From assembly GCA_964036155.1 (NCBI GenBank), contig OZ038422.1:60101201-60165200 (forward strand): 64,000 nt of DNA, written 5' to 3'. Below are positions 1 to 10,771 of the stretch, piece after piece (the first letter of the stretch is position 1; the number at the start of each line of letters is the position of its first letter). The notes beneath the pieces were generated by a model that saw nothing but the letters and a program-made list of their open reading frames with translations, did no database searches and was not told the DNA's origin. The stretch comes from Diploscapter coronatus. Its lineage: Eukaryota > Nematoda > Chromadorea > Rhabditida > Rhabditidae. A program made the translations under genes and the position numbers.

Positions 1-32
1 TTCAAAAATCCGTTTTTTCAAATCCGCCCCAC

Positions 33-3000
33 CTTGATGCTCTTCTCTGTTAGTCGTTTATCTTCCATCTCCTGAGTGTCGTTTTCCCTTTCTCTCGTTC
101 GTGCATCGTCTTCGTCCAAATCTGCCTCACGGACGATCTTTTCGAACCAGCTCTCTTTCAGGCGGATCTGAAAATGTTCGAAAAATTGATGTTTTGAAAT
201 TTTTGTTATTGAAGCTCGGAAAAATCTTTTTCTTTTTAATGATTTCTTAAAACATTAATTGTTTTTATTCCAAAAATTCGAAGTTTCCACCCCCACCTTC
301 TTCCTCTGGTAGTTGACGCGCTCCAACTCGCTGCACGTCTCGACCCGCTCCCTCAAAGTGTCCATCAGCTCGGGGAAGTCGATTTGGAACAGTTTCAGGT
401 CTTCGGCTGAAATTCGTATTTTTTATTTAAATTTGTTATTACTCTGAAAATAGAAAATATTCGAGAAATTCTAATTTTTCAATGTTTAAATATCGATTTT
501 CTAAACTTTGCAAAAACTGCACCTCGATTGAGCATCCTGCAGAGTTTTCTGTACAAATCAGCTGATTTCGGGTCGATGAGGAGAATCGATTTTCCGCTGG
601 CCGAGGCCCTTGCAGTTCTGCCTGATCGGTGGATGTACATCTTGAAATCTTCCATTGTTTCAATTTTTAAACATTTTTTGAACATAATTTGCTTGATGTT
701 ATTTTCTTTTGTATAAAAGCAAAAAAATTTTATCTTTTTCTTCGAAACCGACCTCAGCCTTAACCGGCACGTTGTAGTGAATCACGTGGTCGACGCCCTT
801 GATGTCCAGACCCCGAGCGGCGACGTCCGTCGCGATGAGCGTCGAATTCGGGACTTTCGCGAAAGCCTCGATGCTCCGGAGCCGTTGTCGTTGTGCCATA
901 TCGGCGTGAAGAAGCAGGGGTTCCATTTTGAGCAGCGACAGCAGGTTGTAGAGTCTGAAAAGAGATCGTTTTCTTTCTATAAAAGATATTTTATTTTTAA
1001 AGAAATCATTTTCAAGCATACTAACCTTCTAGCCCCCGTCATGGAGTTTGCGAAAATCAACGTCCTTCCCGGATGTCGAGTCAACAAGTAGATGACTGTG
1101 GTGTCCTGAAATTTCCATTTTCAAAAGGAATTCCAAGTATCGAGCTTCTTAAATTATATTAACTTCTTCACGAAACCATTTTCTCGGACATTATATTATT
1201 CCAAAAATATAATCTTTTCCAGAAGATCATCATAGTTTACATGTTATAAAATTCCATTTTTCAACCTCAGAACAATTTCTTCTTCAAAGTTATTTTGTTC
1301 TAGAGCATCTAGTCTAGAATTTTATTGGTTTAACCCAGCAAATTCTCGTACCTTTTCCAGGAGATTGTCGCAATTGATTCTCGACTCCTGAATGGCGCCT
1401 GCCATGCCGAACTCCTTCGTCACGTCGACCACCTTCTTCTTGCCCTTTCTCAACCCAGCAATTTCGACCAAACGTTCTGGAAAATTCTATTCTAGACAAT
1501 TCGACTTTTTATTAATATCGATTTTGCATTGTAAAAATTCGGTGTTGCTCAATTTTCATTTTTGTTCATTTATTCTTTTCTAGCATTTTGCACCTTCAAA
1601 ACTTTTCAAGACTTACGAATTTTCTCCTTCGTAGATAACTTCTTGTTTTCGTCTCCCTTTTTCTTCAGATTCGGGGTGACGAAAGTCAGTGTAGCCGAGA
1701 AGACCATGGTTTGAAGTTGAGATTTATCAGCGTGCAGTTTGATGTACTCCAAAATCTGCGCGAGCTCCTCGAAATGATTGTCCTCGACCATTCGGTCCAT
1801 CTCGTCGATCACCAGGCATTGGAGGGCGGAAAAGTCCTAAAAGAGTTGATTTTTGTCTAGATTTTGAAAATTTTAAAAATTGATCTTTTTCCTTTCAACA
1901 AATTGCTGGTTTTCCTATTGTTTTGTGGTTTTGAAATTTTATTTATTTTTTTTAAATCTAAGCGAACTAACCTTTAGATACGACCCCTTCTCAGCGGATT
2001 CCATCATCTGCCACAGCCTTCCAGGAGTGGCGATGAGAATGTCCGGCTCGGTGTCGATCAATCGTTCCTGCTTCTGCACGGCTAGACCGCCGATCAGGTG
2101 GGTTACCTTGAAATTTATTTTCGAAATATATTCATACCATTTTCTCCAAATTCAAAGATTTTTAAACTTATTTTAGGACTTCTTTCTCTTATATATTTCC
2201 TTTAGAAATTTGCCTAAACCAACCCGAATCGCAGTGTACTTGAGTATGGCCTTGACGTGCTTCATGATCTGGACGGCAAGTTCTCTGAAATTCAATTTGT
2301 TTTCTTTCAAAATAAAGTAATCTTAAATCAAAATAATTGGTCAAAGATTTTAACAAGTACTTTAACCATCGGACTTATTTTTCATGAATCAAGTACCTGG
2401 TAGGAGCGACAATCAACGCCCTAGGGCCGTGGCTCTTCTTCGGGTCGGTCAGAAGGCGGTGCGCGAGGGGGGCGGCGAAAGCCAGAGTTTTGCCACTGCC
2501 CTGAATTTTTTAAACTTTAATTTAATTTAATTTCTTTCTTTTCTTTTTTTCATTTTACCGTCTCAGCAGCTCCCAGAATATCGTTGCCCTCGCCGATCGC
2601 TTCGGGCAGAACGAGTTTTTGAATCTCGGTCGGCTGGGAGAATCGGAAAATTTACATTTTTATCTTTGTAAAATTTAAGATTTTTATCCTTTTCTAATTT
2701 ATAAGTTGAAAAAAAGGCGAACTTGATCCTTTTCAATCAATCGAATTTCTCGGATTTGTACCTTTTCTTAGCTTTTTAAATTTTTGAACTATCACTCCAC
2801 CTCAAATCGCCGATAGCCTTGATTATGGCGAGCGGCAGGTTGAATTCCTTCCAGGCGGAAGTGTCGCAGGGAGGCAGATCTTCTGAAGGTTTCAATTCCT
2901 TTTCATCTTTCACCCCTACCCTCCTACCTTCATCTTCCCTTTCCTCATCTTCAGATTGTCCCCCTTCTTGCTCCGAATCCATGGCGTTCATCTCCGACTG

Positions 3001-3537
3001 TTCATCTTCAGATTGGACCTCTTCCGGAGCGGGCTGTTTTCCTGCAAGCTTTTGATTTCTAATTTAAAAAATTTTTCAGAGCCAACCTTTCTTTTTCTTG
3101 CCCTTCTTTGATTTCTTCTTCCTCGGTTCACTGTCTTCTTCTACCTCTTCTTTTTGTTTTTCCGCCTTCCTCTTCTCTGCGGTTTTGTTATTCTGAAATT
3201 CCTTAATTTAAAAATTTGTTTATGATTTTTTCTCGTGTTCACCTTCTTTTCCTTGGGCTTTTCTTTCTTCTTCTTAGCCTTCTTTTTGGTTTCGGCTCCC
3301 TGAAAATTCAAGAATTCTTCAACAAAGAATTATTTTAACAATAATTTTGGAATTTTATAAAATCAGAACAAGTTCTAGAACTCTCTTGTTCCGGAACCTG
3401 CTATAGAACACTCGGCTCACCGGGATGTATTCCTCGAAGGATCCGAGAAATCCCAGCTCTGCATCGTTGAAGTCCGCCCTCGAGAGGTCGGCCTGCGTCC
3501 ACTGGTCCGCACCAGGCAACTTGACGACTCGCGACAT
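33..3537 (-). CDS. DDX24: DDX24/Mak5-type DEAD-box RNA helicase, C-terminus off the window
   Basis: ATP-dependent RNA helicase of the DDX24/Mak5 family, which acts in nucleolar large-subunit ribosome biogenesis. About 15 exons are visible; the start MSRVVKLPGADQW is at 3537. Exons 1-4 encode a short N-terminus, a Lys-rich stretch and an acidic linker (2801-3192). The RecA core follows in order: QPTEIQ, motif I AETGSGKT (split by the intron at 2501-2558), APTREL, TPGR, motif II VIDEMDRM (about 1800), SATL (about 1700), LIFAN, TDVAARGLD (about 800) and HRSGRTAR (about 620). The last visible exon (33-169) matches the family's C-terminal region (SWFEKI), and its donor at 32 shows that more exons lie to the left. 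Motif II reads DEMD where human DDX24 has DEAD. The junction between 2801 and 2633 (just before QPTEIQ) does not fit a GT-AG intron in phase, so that boundary is unresolved. The family assignment is secure. Confidence 0.93.
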
Positions 3538-4177
3538 GTTCTGGAATTTCCTAGAATTATTGACCCGAAAAAATAGCCTCCAGAACAGTTCACTATCTTT
3601 TTTAGGCTTTAAAAATGGGCAAAATCTTCAAAGTGAATTGGAGATGAACATAGTGAGTGTTCCAGGAAGTCTAGAATACGAAAACACGACAATTAGCATC
3701 AAGAAAATCATAAAATCGATAAATTTCGGGCTAAAAAACCCTGCGATTTTCCAAGTAAGCGGGCACAAACGACAGGAAAAGTCTTTGTTCAAACAAGTTT
3801 TGTCATTGAAAACGATCGTTTTCTGAGCAATTAGCTTTAGACAATTAAGGTAATTAAAAAGTAGTATGATATGAAAAACCAAAGAAAGGCTTGAAAATAA
3901 GTGGGCAAGTGAGAAAAATAACTAGACAAAGATAAAGTCATTTACAGGTTTGAAGAATGGCACTCGTAAGTATCGTATTTTGACATAGAACTCTTGGAAA
4001 TAAAGATTACAGTAGCCAAATTAAATATAGTAGACGGCATTTGATCCTATCCTTCATCACTAGACAAGATTTTTGTAGTCCGGTTATCAAAATAAAAAAA
4101 AATCCATACAAAATTAAAAAGAGATCGTAGGACATGGGTAAAGTGGTTGATTTTTCTGGGATTTTTAATTTTCCAGA
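3538..4177. other. Intergenic spacer, calpain-7 to DDX24
   Basis: This AT-rich gap of 640 bp separates two genes on the same strand. I see no coding exon, RNA gene or clear AATAAA on the minus strand. A stretch around 4046-4075, read on the minus strand as TGATGAAGGATAGG, resembles degenerate repeats near 40364, 40428 and 51474. Confidence 0.5.
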
Positions 4178-7100
4178 TTACTGGATCTTTTTCATTGTGA
4201 ATCCGCATGACGCTTCGACTTTAAGGAAATAGGGTCCCTCCTGACCGGCCTGGAAATTTCATTTTTAAAAAATCATTTTCGAAAATTCAAAATTTGAAAA
4301 CCTACCAAAAATGTCATGACCCTCAAGTGGTAGACGCCAGCCGGGATACTTTCCATGACTAGCACATTGTAACCGGGTCTGTAAATTTGAAAAATCTTAA
4401 GAAGCATCTTTTCCAGAAATTCTAGTTTCTTGTTGTCAAGAAAAATGACATCTTTCTTTAAAATAATTTTCAATGAAAAATTAACAACCCACTTGAACGA
4501 GCCCGAATCTTTGGTTTCGTAGAATTTAGTCCGTTTCGATGAGGCTTGTCTGAACTCGACCCCGACGCTGTATTCTTTGGGCCCTTTCAATTCGATAAAC
4601 ATCGAATTCTCGTCGCTCGACTCATCCAGCGAAATCTCGTACAACGGGTTGTTTCTGGAAAATTGACTTGTTTTTATTTTCTAAAGACCAATCTTAAGTT
4701 AATTTTAAAAGCTGAACTAATTTTTGTCTTTCAATTAAAAGTGAAACATATTTTTCCAAAAATTAAAAATTTCCTTACTTGTACGTATTCCTACTCTCCG
4801 CATTTCCGCAACCACCTGCTGTTTTGCCTTTCCACTGTCCAGTTTCCTTCTTAATTACCGGATACTGCTTTTTGATAGGCGTCAGGGAGAAATCAGTCGA
4901 GGAATAGACCCGCAGCGTGTAGTAGATCGTGTTCATTTTCTCGTACTGAAAAATACCCATACCCATTTATTGATTTCTCATTTCTTAACACTTTTTTACA
5001 GATTCTCTAAAAATATTTTGAATTTATTTCAAAACTCAATCAGACTTAATATTAAATTTCGCCGTCAAAAATTCCAAATAAACATTCTTTGAAACATAAA
5101 AATTCTGTTTTTCAATTTTTTTTTCAAAAACCAAGTTTAAACTCTTTCTCACCTGAGCCACGGCGAGTGTGAATCGGTTGATCCCGGGGTCGGTGACGAC
5201 CATCTGGCACAGGTAATGCGGACTGTTAATGCGCACTCCATCAAACAGGGGTTTGGGGTCGACTGAAAGTTATATTTTCTTGGTAAATTTGGAAAATGTA
5301 TTTTGCGAGAATATTTGAAAATCAAATAAAAAGATGCTTACAAGGAATATAAACCTTCTTCCCCGACTTGTAGACCATCACCGTGATGTATTCCTTGTTG
5401 TCGGCGAAATCCGACTGAAAACATTTTCTTATAAAAAATAGAATAAAATATATTCCGATCAGTTTTTAATGCCATTCCAGAATCATCCGTTAAAAACTCT
5501 CAAGAAACATAAAATCGAGTTTTTTTTCAAAATAAAATTTTCATTACTCACAATTTCAGTGATATGCCTCGTGAGAAGAATCCATACAGCAGCTTTTCCT
5601 ATCTTGTTGTTCACCTCCAAACAGTACTGCGGATTGTCGGCGATCGAATAGAGGTCCTTGACGGGACCGGTGCCGGCATCCCACTTTCTGGAATTCAGAA
5701 ATTTTAGAAAATAAGAAAATATGCAGGTTTGAATTAAATTTCGATAAACCATTAATGGTCTCACTTTATCGAAAGAAAACTTCTCAAATTATGTTTCAAT
5801 TCTCTTCTATATCCTACACTTTTTTTTTCATAAATTCAATTGTTTCCTCTAGCTAAGTTAACTCTTTATAATATGTAGAAAAAGTTGAGATAATAAGATG
5901 TATATTTTAAGGTAATGGGAAAATCTAAACTTCAATTACTTCGATCAAAGTATTTTATGTGTTAATATTCTCAATTTAAAAAATAAAACTCACGCATGGA
6001 GTCCATAGGTGAAAGGGAATAGCGCGGGGTTCCAATTGACATAGAAGACGTCGAAGAAATGACACACCGATTCGTAGTCGATCCAGAAAACGCCTGGGAT
6101 TGTTTTAATTTGTTAAAATTATTATGTTTTCCTATTTTACCAAATTTGTAAAGTAATTTTTCGACATTTAAGATAGTTTCTTTTTAATCTTTCTATAAAG
6201 CGTACTTTTTAAATAATAAGAAAGTCACAACTTTATAAATTTAAAATTTCTGAAAGAAAAATGTTTACCATCATCCTTCTCTTTAGCTCGGCTGGGGTCG
6301 TAGTCGAGTGTTTTCATGAGTTCCGGGGTCCAATTTTTCACGTCGTTCTCCGAAAATCGACCCTTCCATCGCAAGTGCGTCCACGGGTTCTTCACCATCA
6401 GAAGGCGCTTACCCTAAAAAATCTTTTAAAAATATTTGAAATTAAAAATCCTAATTTCATTCAATGATAGAGGCCAAGTCTCTCTTTAATAAAAATCTTC
6501 TACTTATTTATTTTTATAGGTTTCAGAGAAAGTCTAAAATAGTTTCATATTTAGAAAGTTTGATTCATCGATAATAATTATTGAAATTTTTAAAATATTC
6601 ACAATATCAAAACTCACGTCAATTTTCCTCAAGTCCAATAAAGCGTAGGCGTGAGAATCTACCAGCCCTGCCCTGTCGCAGTCGTCCTTCGACAGTTTGC
6701 CAGTCGCCAGGGTGATCAGACAGTCACCCGAATGGAAACGGAGCAGCAACTTTTCGAACACCTGAGAATTTTGATCATTAAATAAAATAGATTTTATAAG
6801 AGAGAAGATGGCTTATGAAAAGGAAACTACTTTTTATTTTACCTTATCAGCATCAAACTCCGGAGATCCTTTCCGAATAGCGATTCGCTCTGGAATCCAA
6901 CCAGTCAGAGCGTGCATGTCGATGCTCTGAAAATTCACTTTTCCTAGGCTTCAAAGTTTATTTAAATTAAAAATAATTCTGGTTAAATTACTAGAAGAGA
7001 AATCATACGTTTCAAAAGTTGCTCTAATTCTCAAAATTCTCGTCAAATTTCAATACTTGATTTCGTTTTGTGGTTTAAAAATTACCGAATTAGATCCAGG

Positions 7101-8599
7101 AAAATCGTATCCGCCCATCACTTTCAGGTAGGCCTTTTCCAGTAGGGACACCCACAATTCGCCCGGTTGCTGGCTGTGCGAACAGAGCAATTCACGATTA
7201 TCGCCGACCGGCAGAAAGTCGTCGATTATTACCTGGAAGTTTTCTATCATGATATTTTCTTTAGAAATTACTCCTTTTTAGTCTTATGTTCTGCTTTTTA
7301 TATACTAGGTTGTCAAATACGTATTTGAAGATTAGAATGCACATCATCTCCATGTTACGTCTGGTCAGAGATATAGAAACAAATGAATAAAATTCGAGAA
7401 TGGCGATTTTAGAAATTCCAAGAAATTGTTGAAATTTTATCTTTGCAAAATGACTTGTTCCAGAAATGTAGCCACTACACCAACCTTTCTCCAGACTCCA
7501 TTGATGTGCAGCTTGATCATGTACTTTCCGGATGAATTGTATACCGGCTGACCGGCCTTGTTTTGCGGGTAGATGATGCTGAAATATCACTTTTATCACT
7601 AAAAAATTTAGTCTTAGAAAATTACCTGGTGATAAGTTGTTTATTGAATCGTCTTTCGTATCGAGCGGCGATAGACAGAGACGAAACAAAAGAGCAATCG
7701 GAAACTACCGTCTGAAAATTACAAATTAAAATATCCCAGCCGAGTTTCAAGGTTATTCTTCAAAATGATTATAAAACTACGTTTTCGAATATTCCAAATA
7801 TTTATGTTTTAAGACCTATTATTTAGCGTGTAATAAGAGATTTTTCTGACCTGCTTGATAGTTCCCGAATCTATGCACTTGACGAGGGTCGGCGTTTCAA
7901 AGATTTCCTCTGGCCGCAGCCAGCCTTTCAGACGCTTCTTTTGCTTTTCAGACAGAGCGATTTTGCCTTCTTTGTCGCTGAAAATTTATTTTTAATTTCA
8001 AAAACCGGATCTTACATCATATTTTAGTGAAAATTTTCGTTTATAAGTAGTCTTTGAAACAGCATTTTTTATTCTTGAAAATTTCATATCTTAAAGAATA
8101 AATGAACTAAAAATCCCACGTGAAAGGCAGAGTCAGGTGGAATTTCTCCTGTAGATCGTATGAGAGGAAAGGCACGTAGAGTTTGCCGTTGATGTTTGAG
8201 GTAGTCGCCAGGACGGCCAGTTCTTCTTTGGATAGGCCTTCGGCCTGAAAATTTATACTTATTTTTGATTACTGAAAACCACTCAAAATATTTTTAAAAA
8301 ATCCTTCTTTAGAATCAATCGAGTAAGGATGAGAGTGGGCCTCTTTAAATTTATTTTTGATCAGTTAAAATTTTTTTTACCTTTCTAGAAGTTGAGGGTG
8401 AAGGACTGGGCGAGACAGACGCAGGAACGCCTCTTCCAGACGGCAATTTATCGTCCAAACGCAGGTCGGAGAATCCTGAAGATAAAATTCCCACATTTTA
8501 TAGGTTTCGCCATTTTGCTAAAATGTATGAAAACCGCTTGAATCAATTCAACAGACGATTGAGGGATAGAAATAAAAGTTTTAAAACTATTCAAATAAT

Positions 8600-8647
<48 letters not shown>

Positions 8648-9988
8648 GCCTAGGTTTAAAAGCCGTAAGAAATATTCAAATATTGCGAATTGATAAAGCA
8701 TCTGCTGGGGTTAAATTAAAACAATAAAAGGAATTTTAAACAGAACTTATTTTGAGTAGGTTTCAAGAAGTGCATAAAAGGGAGACATAAACTGTTCAAT
8801 TAGTGATAACGTGATATAAAATATTATTTTTCAGAACTTTTTTATTTGTATCGAATGTTCACTCACCATCCTTGGGCACATCGGGCAATTGTTGAGTGAG
8901 TTCGGTGACCCTCTGCTCGTCCACCTTTCTCTTCAAACTTTCCGCTTTCGATAAAGCCTCTTTCGCGATTGCCCTCATTTGCTCCTTGAAGAATAAGTCG
9001 GTGGAGTTGGCCTGGAATTGTATTTTTTTTCGATATGAGAACATTTAGAAACTTTTTTTTTCTGATTTTTGAAAATCTTATTTGCTTAATTTTTCAATTT
9101 TTATGAAAAATAAATAATAAAAAAAAACTAACCGCCTTCAAACAAATCCCGATCGCTTCCTGTAAATCATCTAGTGCCAAGGAAATATGTCCTTTTCGTT
9201 CAAGATCCTGAAATAGTCATTTTTACTTTTTTTTTTTAAATAAAAAATTCAATTTCAGACCTCCGCTTTGAGCGTGAGAAATTCGACGCTTTCGAAGATG
9301 AGTTGTTGCTCGGTTTTGCCTTTCTGCAAAATTTTGAATTCAAAATAAAAAAAGTGAAATTTTAAAAATGATTTGTAAATAAAAAAAAAAAAAACCTTCG
9401 CAGTGGCCCGAAGTTGGTCGAGGTTTTTCTTCAAAAACTCCACGCGATTGATGTATTCTTCGGCGTTTTTGCGGAGGATGACGCGAGTCTAAAATTTCAA
9501 TTTTTGCAAAAAAGAAATTAAAAGTTTACTTTTTTACTTTTTCAGCATATTTCACGTTGAAAGAGGGTTAACTTTCCGAGTAAAAAAATAAAAATTAAAA
9601 GAAAAACGCACCTTTTTAGCCCTCAACAAATTGAGCAGCTGATTCGCTGCTTCCAAGTAGAAATACATCGCCTCGTCGTAACGCTGGCCCTGAAAATATT
9701 CTTCTTAAAATAGTAGTCTCAATTTGTCTAACCTATCGTTTTTCTACAAAACAATATTTCAAGAGACTTCAAAGCATATCCAACAAATTTCTACTCTAAA
9801 TTTTCGAAAACTTACTGAATTCTTAAAAATATGTTTCAAAAATTGTTTAAATCGCAACTATTTTATGAAATTTCATTACAGCAATTTTTCTGAGATCAAA
9901 TAAAAGGAATCACCTGATCGAATTTGATCGCCAGTTGAGCGAGTCGCATAGCTTCTGTGGTAGCTGCTTCGTCCAATCCATCGCTCAT
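4178..9988 (-). CDS. CAPN7: Calpain-7 (PalB-type cysteine protease with N-terminal MIT region)
   Basis: Calcium-independent calpain of the PalB/Rim13 group, known to bind ESCRT-III proteins through MIT domains. I reconstruct about 23 exons and roughly 830 residues, close to human CAPN7 (about 813). The start [15 protein letters not shown] at 9988 opens the helical MIT-like region (exons from 9988 to about 8868). A low-complexity Ser/Pro linker (about 8385-8477) leads to the protease core: catalytic Cys in [20 protein letters not shown] (7627-7712), [20 protein letters not shown] (about 7090-7140), catalytic His in [10 protein letters not shown] (about 6640) and catalytic Asn in [14 protein letters not shown] (about 6380). 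Two C2-like domains follow, with [15 protein letters not shown] and [10 protein letters not shown], and the protein ends FTMKKIQ before TAA. All three catalytic residues are intact. The introns carry several of the GTTTCA motifs described separately. Confidence 0.95.
5090..9877. promoter_or_regulatory. Candidate 21U-RNA (piRNA) promoters in calpain-7 introns
   Basis: GTTTCA cores: 6520-6525(+), 7009-7014(+), 9833-9838(+), 5090-5095(-), 8055-8060(-, full CTGTTTCA), with weaker ones at 5793 and 8760. Predicted 5' T of a YRNT: 6564 (TGAT), 7054 (CAAT), 9877 (CATT), 5051 (TAAT), 8016 (TGAT). All lie in introns. The layout equals the C. elegans Ruby motif and small motif; the function here is inferred. 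Confidence 0.5.
8605..8639. repeat. Poly(T) tract of about 35 bases
   Basis: A long uninterrupted T run (A run in gene sense) lies inside a calpain-7 intron. A similar run lies at about 20609-20638 in a mig-10 intron. Such runs may be slippage tracts or tails of old retroposed elements. Confidence 0.9.
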
Positions 9989-10771
9989 TTTGATCGGTTC
10001 GTTCCGGGCTTTTCCGTACCTGCTCCGCACTCTCTTCCGCGGATCACTTGCGGATCAACGCCTACCCGTAATTTTAGAAAGATGCCCTGAAATCAAGAAA
10101 GTGCTAATTTAAAATAAAACATTTTCTTGGAAATTCACCACTTTTCAGTTGAATTTTTTTTGGCAAAAGGTGAACTTTATCAGGAAATGTCTAAAAGAAT
10201 TTTCTAAGTAAAAAAACTGAAAGTATCATGAGGCCTTTCATAATGCCATTTGAAAACGACTAAACGGAAAATACGCGAAAATTGTACTTTATTTGACGCA
10301 CAGCTACACCGATACACATTGCACTCGGGGTTGTTTGTTAAATTCGGCGAAAAATTCAAATTTGAAAAAAATCATAGTAAAAAATGGAATACACATAAAG
10401 CTCTGAAAGAGTACAGAAAAATAAATAATATTTTCTTGTTCTTTTCACGTCTAAAACTTCTGTACTCATTCAAAAATGAAAAAGCCTAGAGAAAAAAACA
10501 GCTTACAAGAAAATTAAAAAGGTATGCCCTCTCTCAAAAAGAAGCTTTGACAATATGTCATACAAAATGATGCCGATTTCAGCAAGAGTAACTGGAATTC
10601 GATGCTTGAAAAATTCTAAACCCTTCAAAAACTTTTCAAGGAAATAATATTAGCTTTTGACGGATCAAAATTTGAGGAGCAAGAAATAAATTATGATAAT
10701 CCTAGCTGAAATAAATAAATTTTTGAAGAAACCTATAATTTAAAAATAAATAAATACGATAAAGAAACAAA
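9989..10771. other. Spacer with calpain-7 leader and carboxypeptidase 3' UTR
   Basis: No coding exon is visible. An acceptor-like TGATTTCAG (minus, about 10087-10095) sits about 100 nt upstream of the calpain-7 ATG and could be a spliced-leader acceptor or the end of a 5' UTR intron. The rest is AT-rich and probably belongs to the 3' UTR of the carboxypeptidase gene. Confidence 0.45.
10288..10293 (-). terminator. Candidate polyadenylation signal of the carboxypeptidase gene
   Basis: AATAAA on the minus strand, about 480 nt downstream of the TGA at 10772. It is the only canonical signal I see in that gap, so it is a candidate only. Confidence 0.35.

Noticed and set aside
33..9988. An operon of calpain-7 and DDX24 or of carboxypeptidase and calpain-7
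   Set aside because: The gaps of 640 and 783 bp exceed typical nematode operon spacing, and no SL2-type U-rich element was evident.
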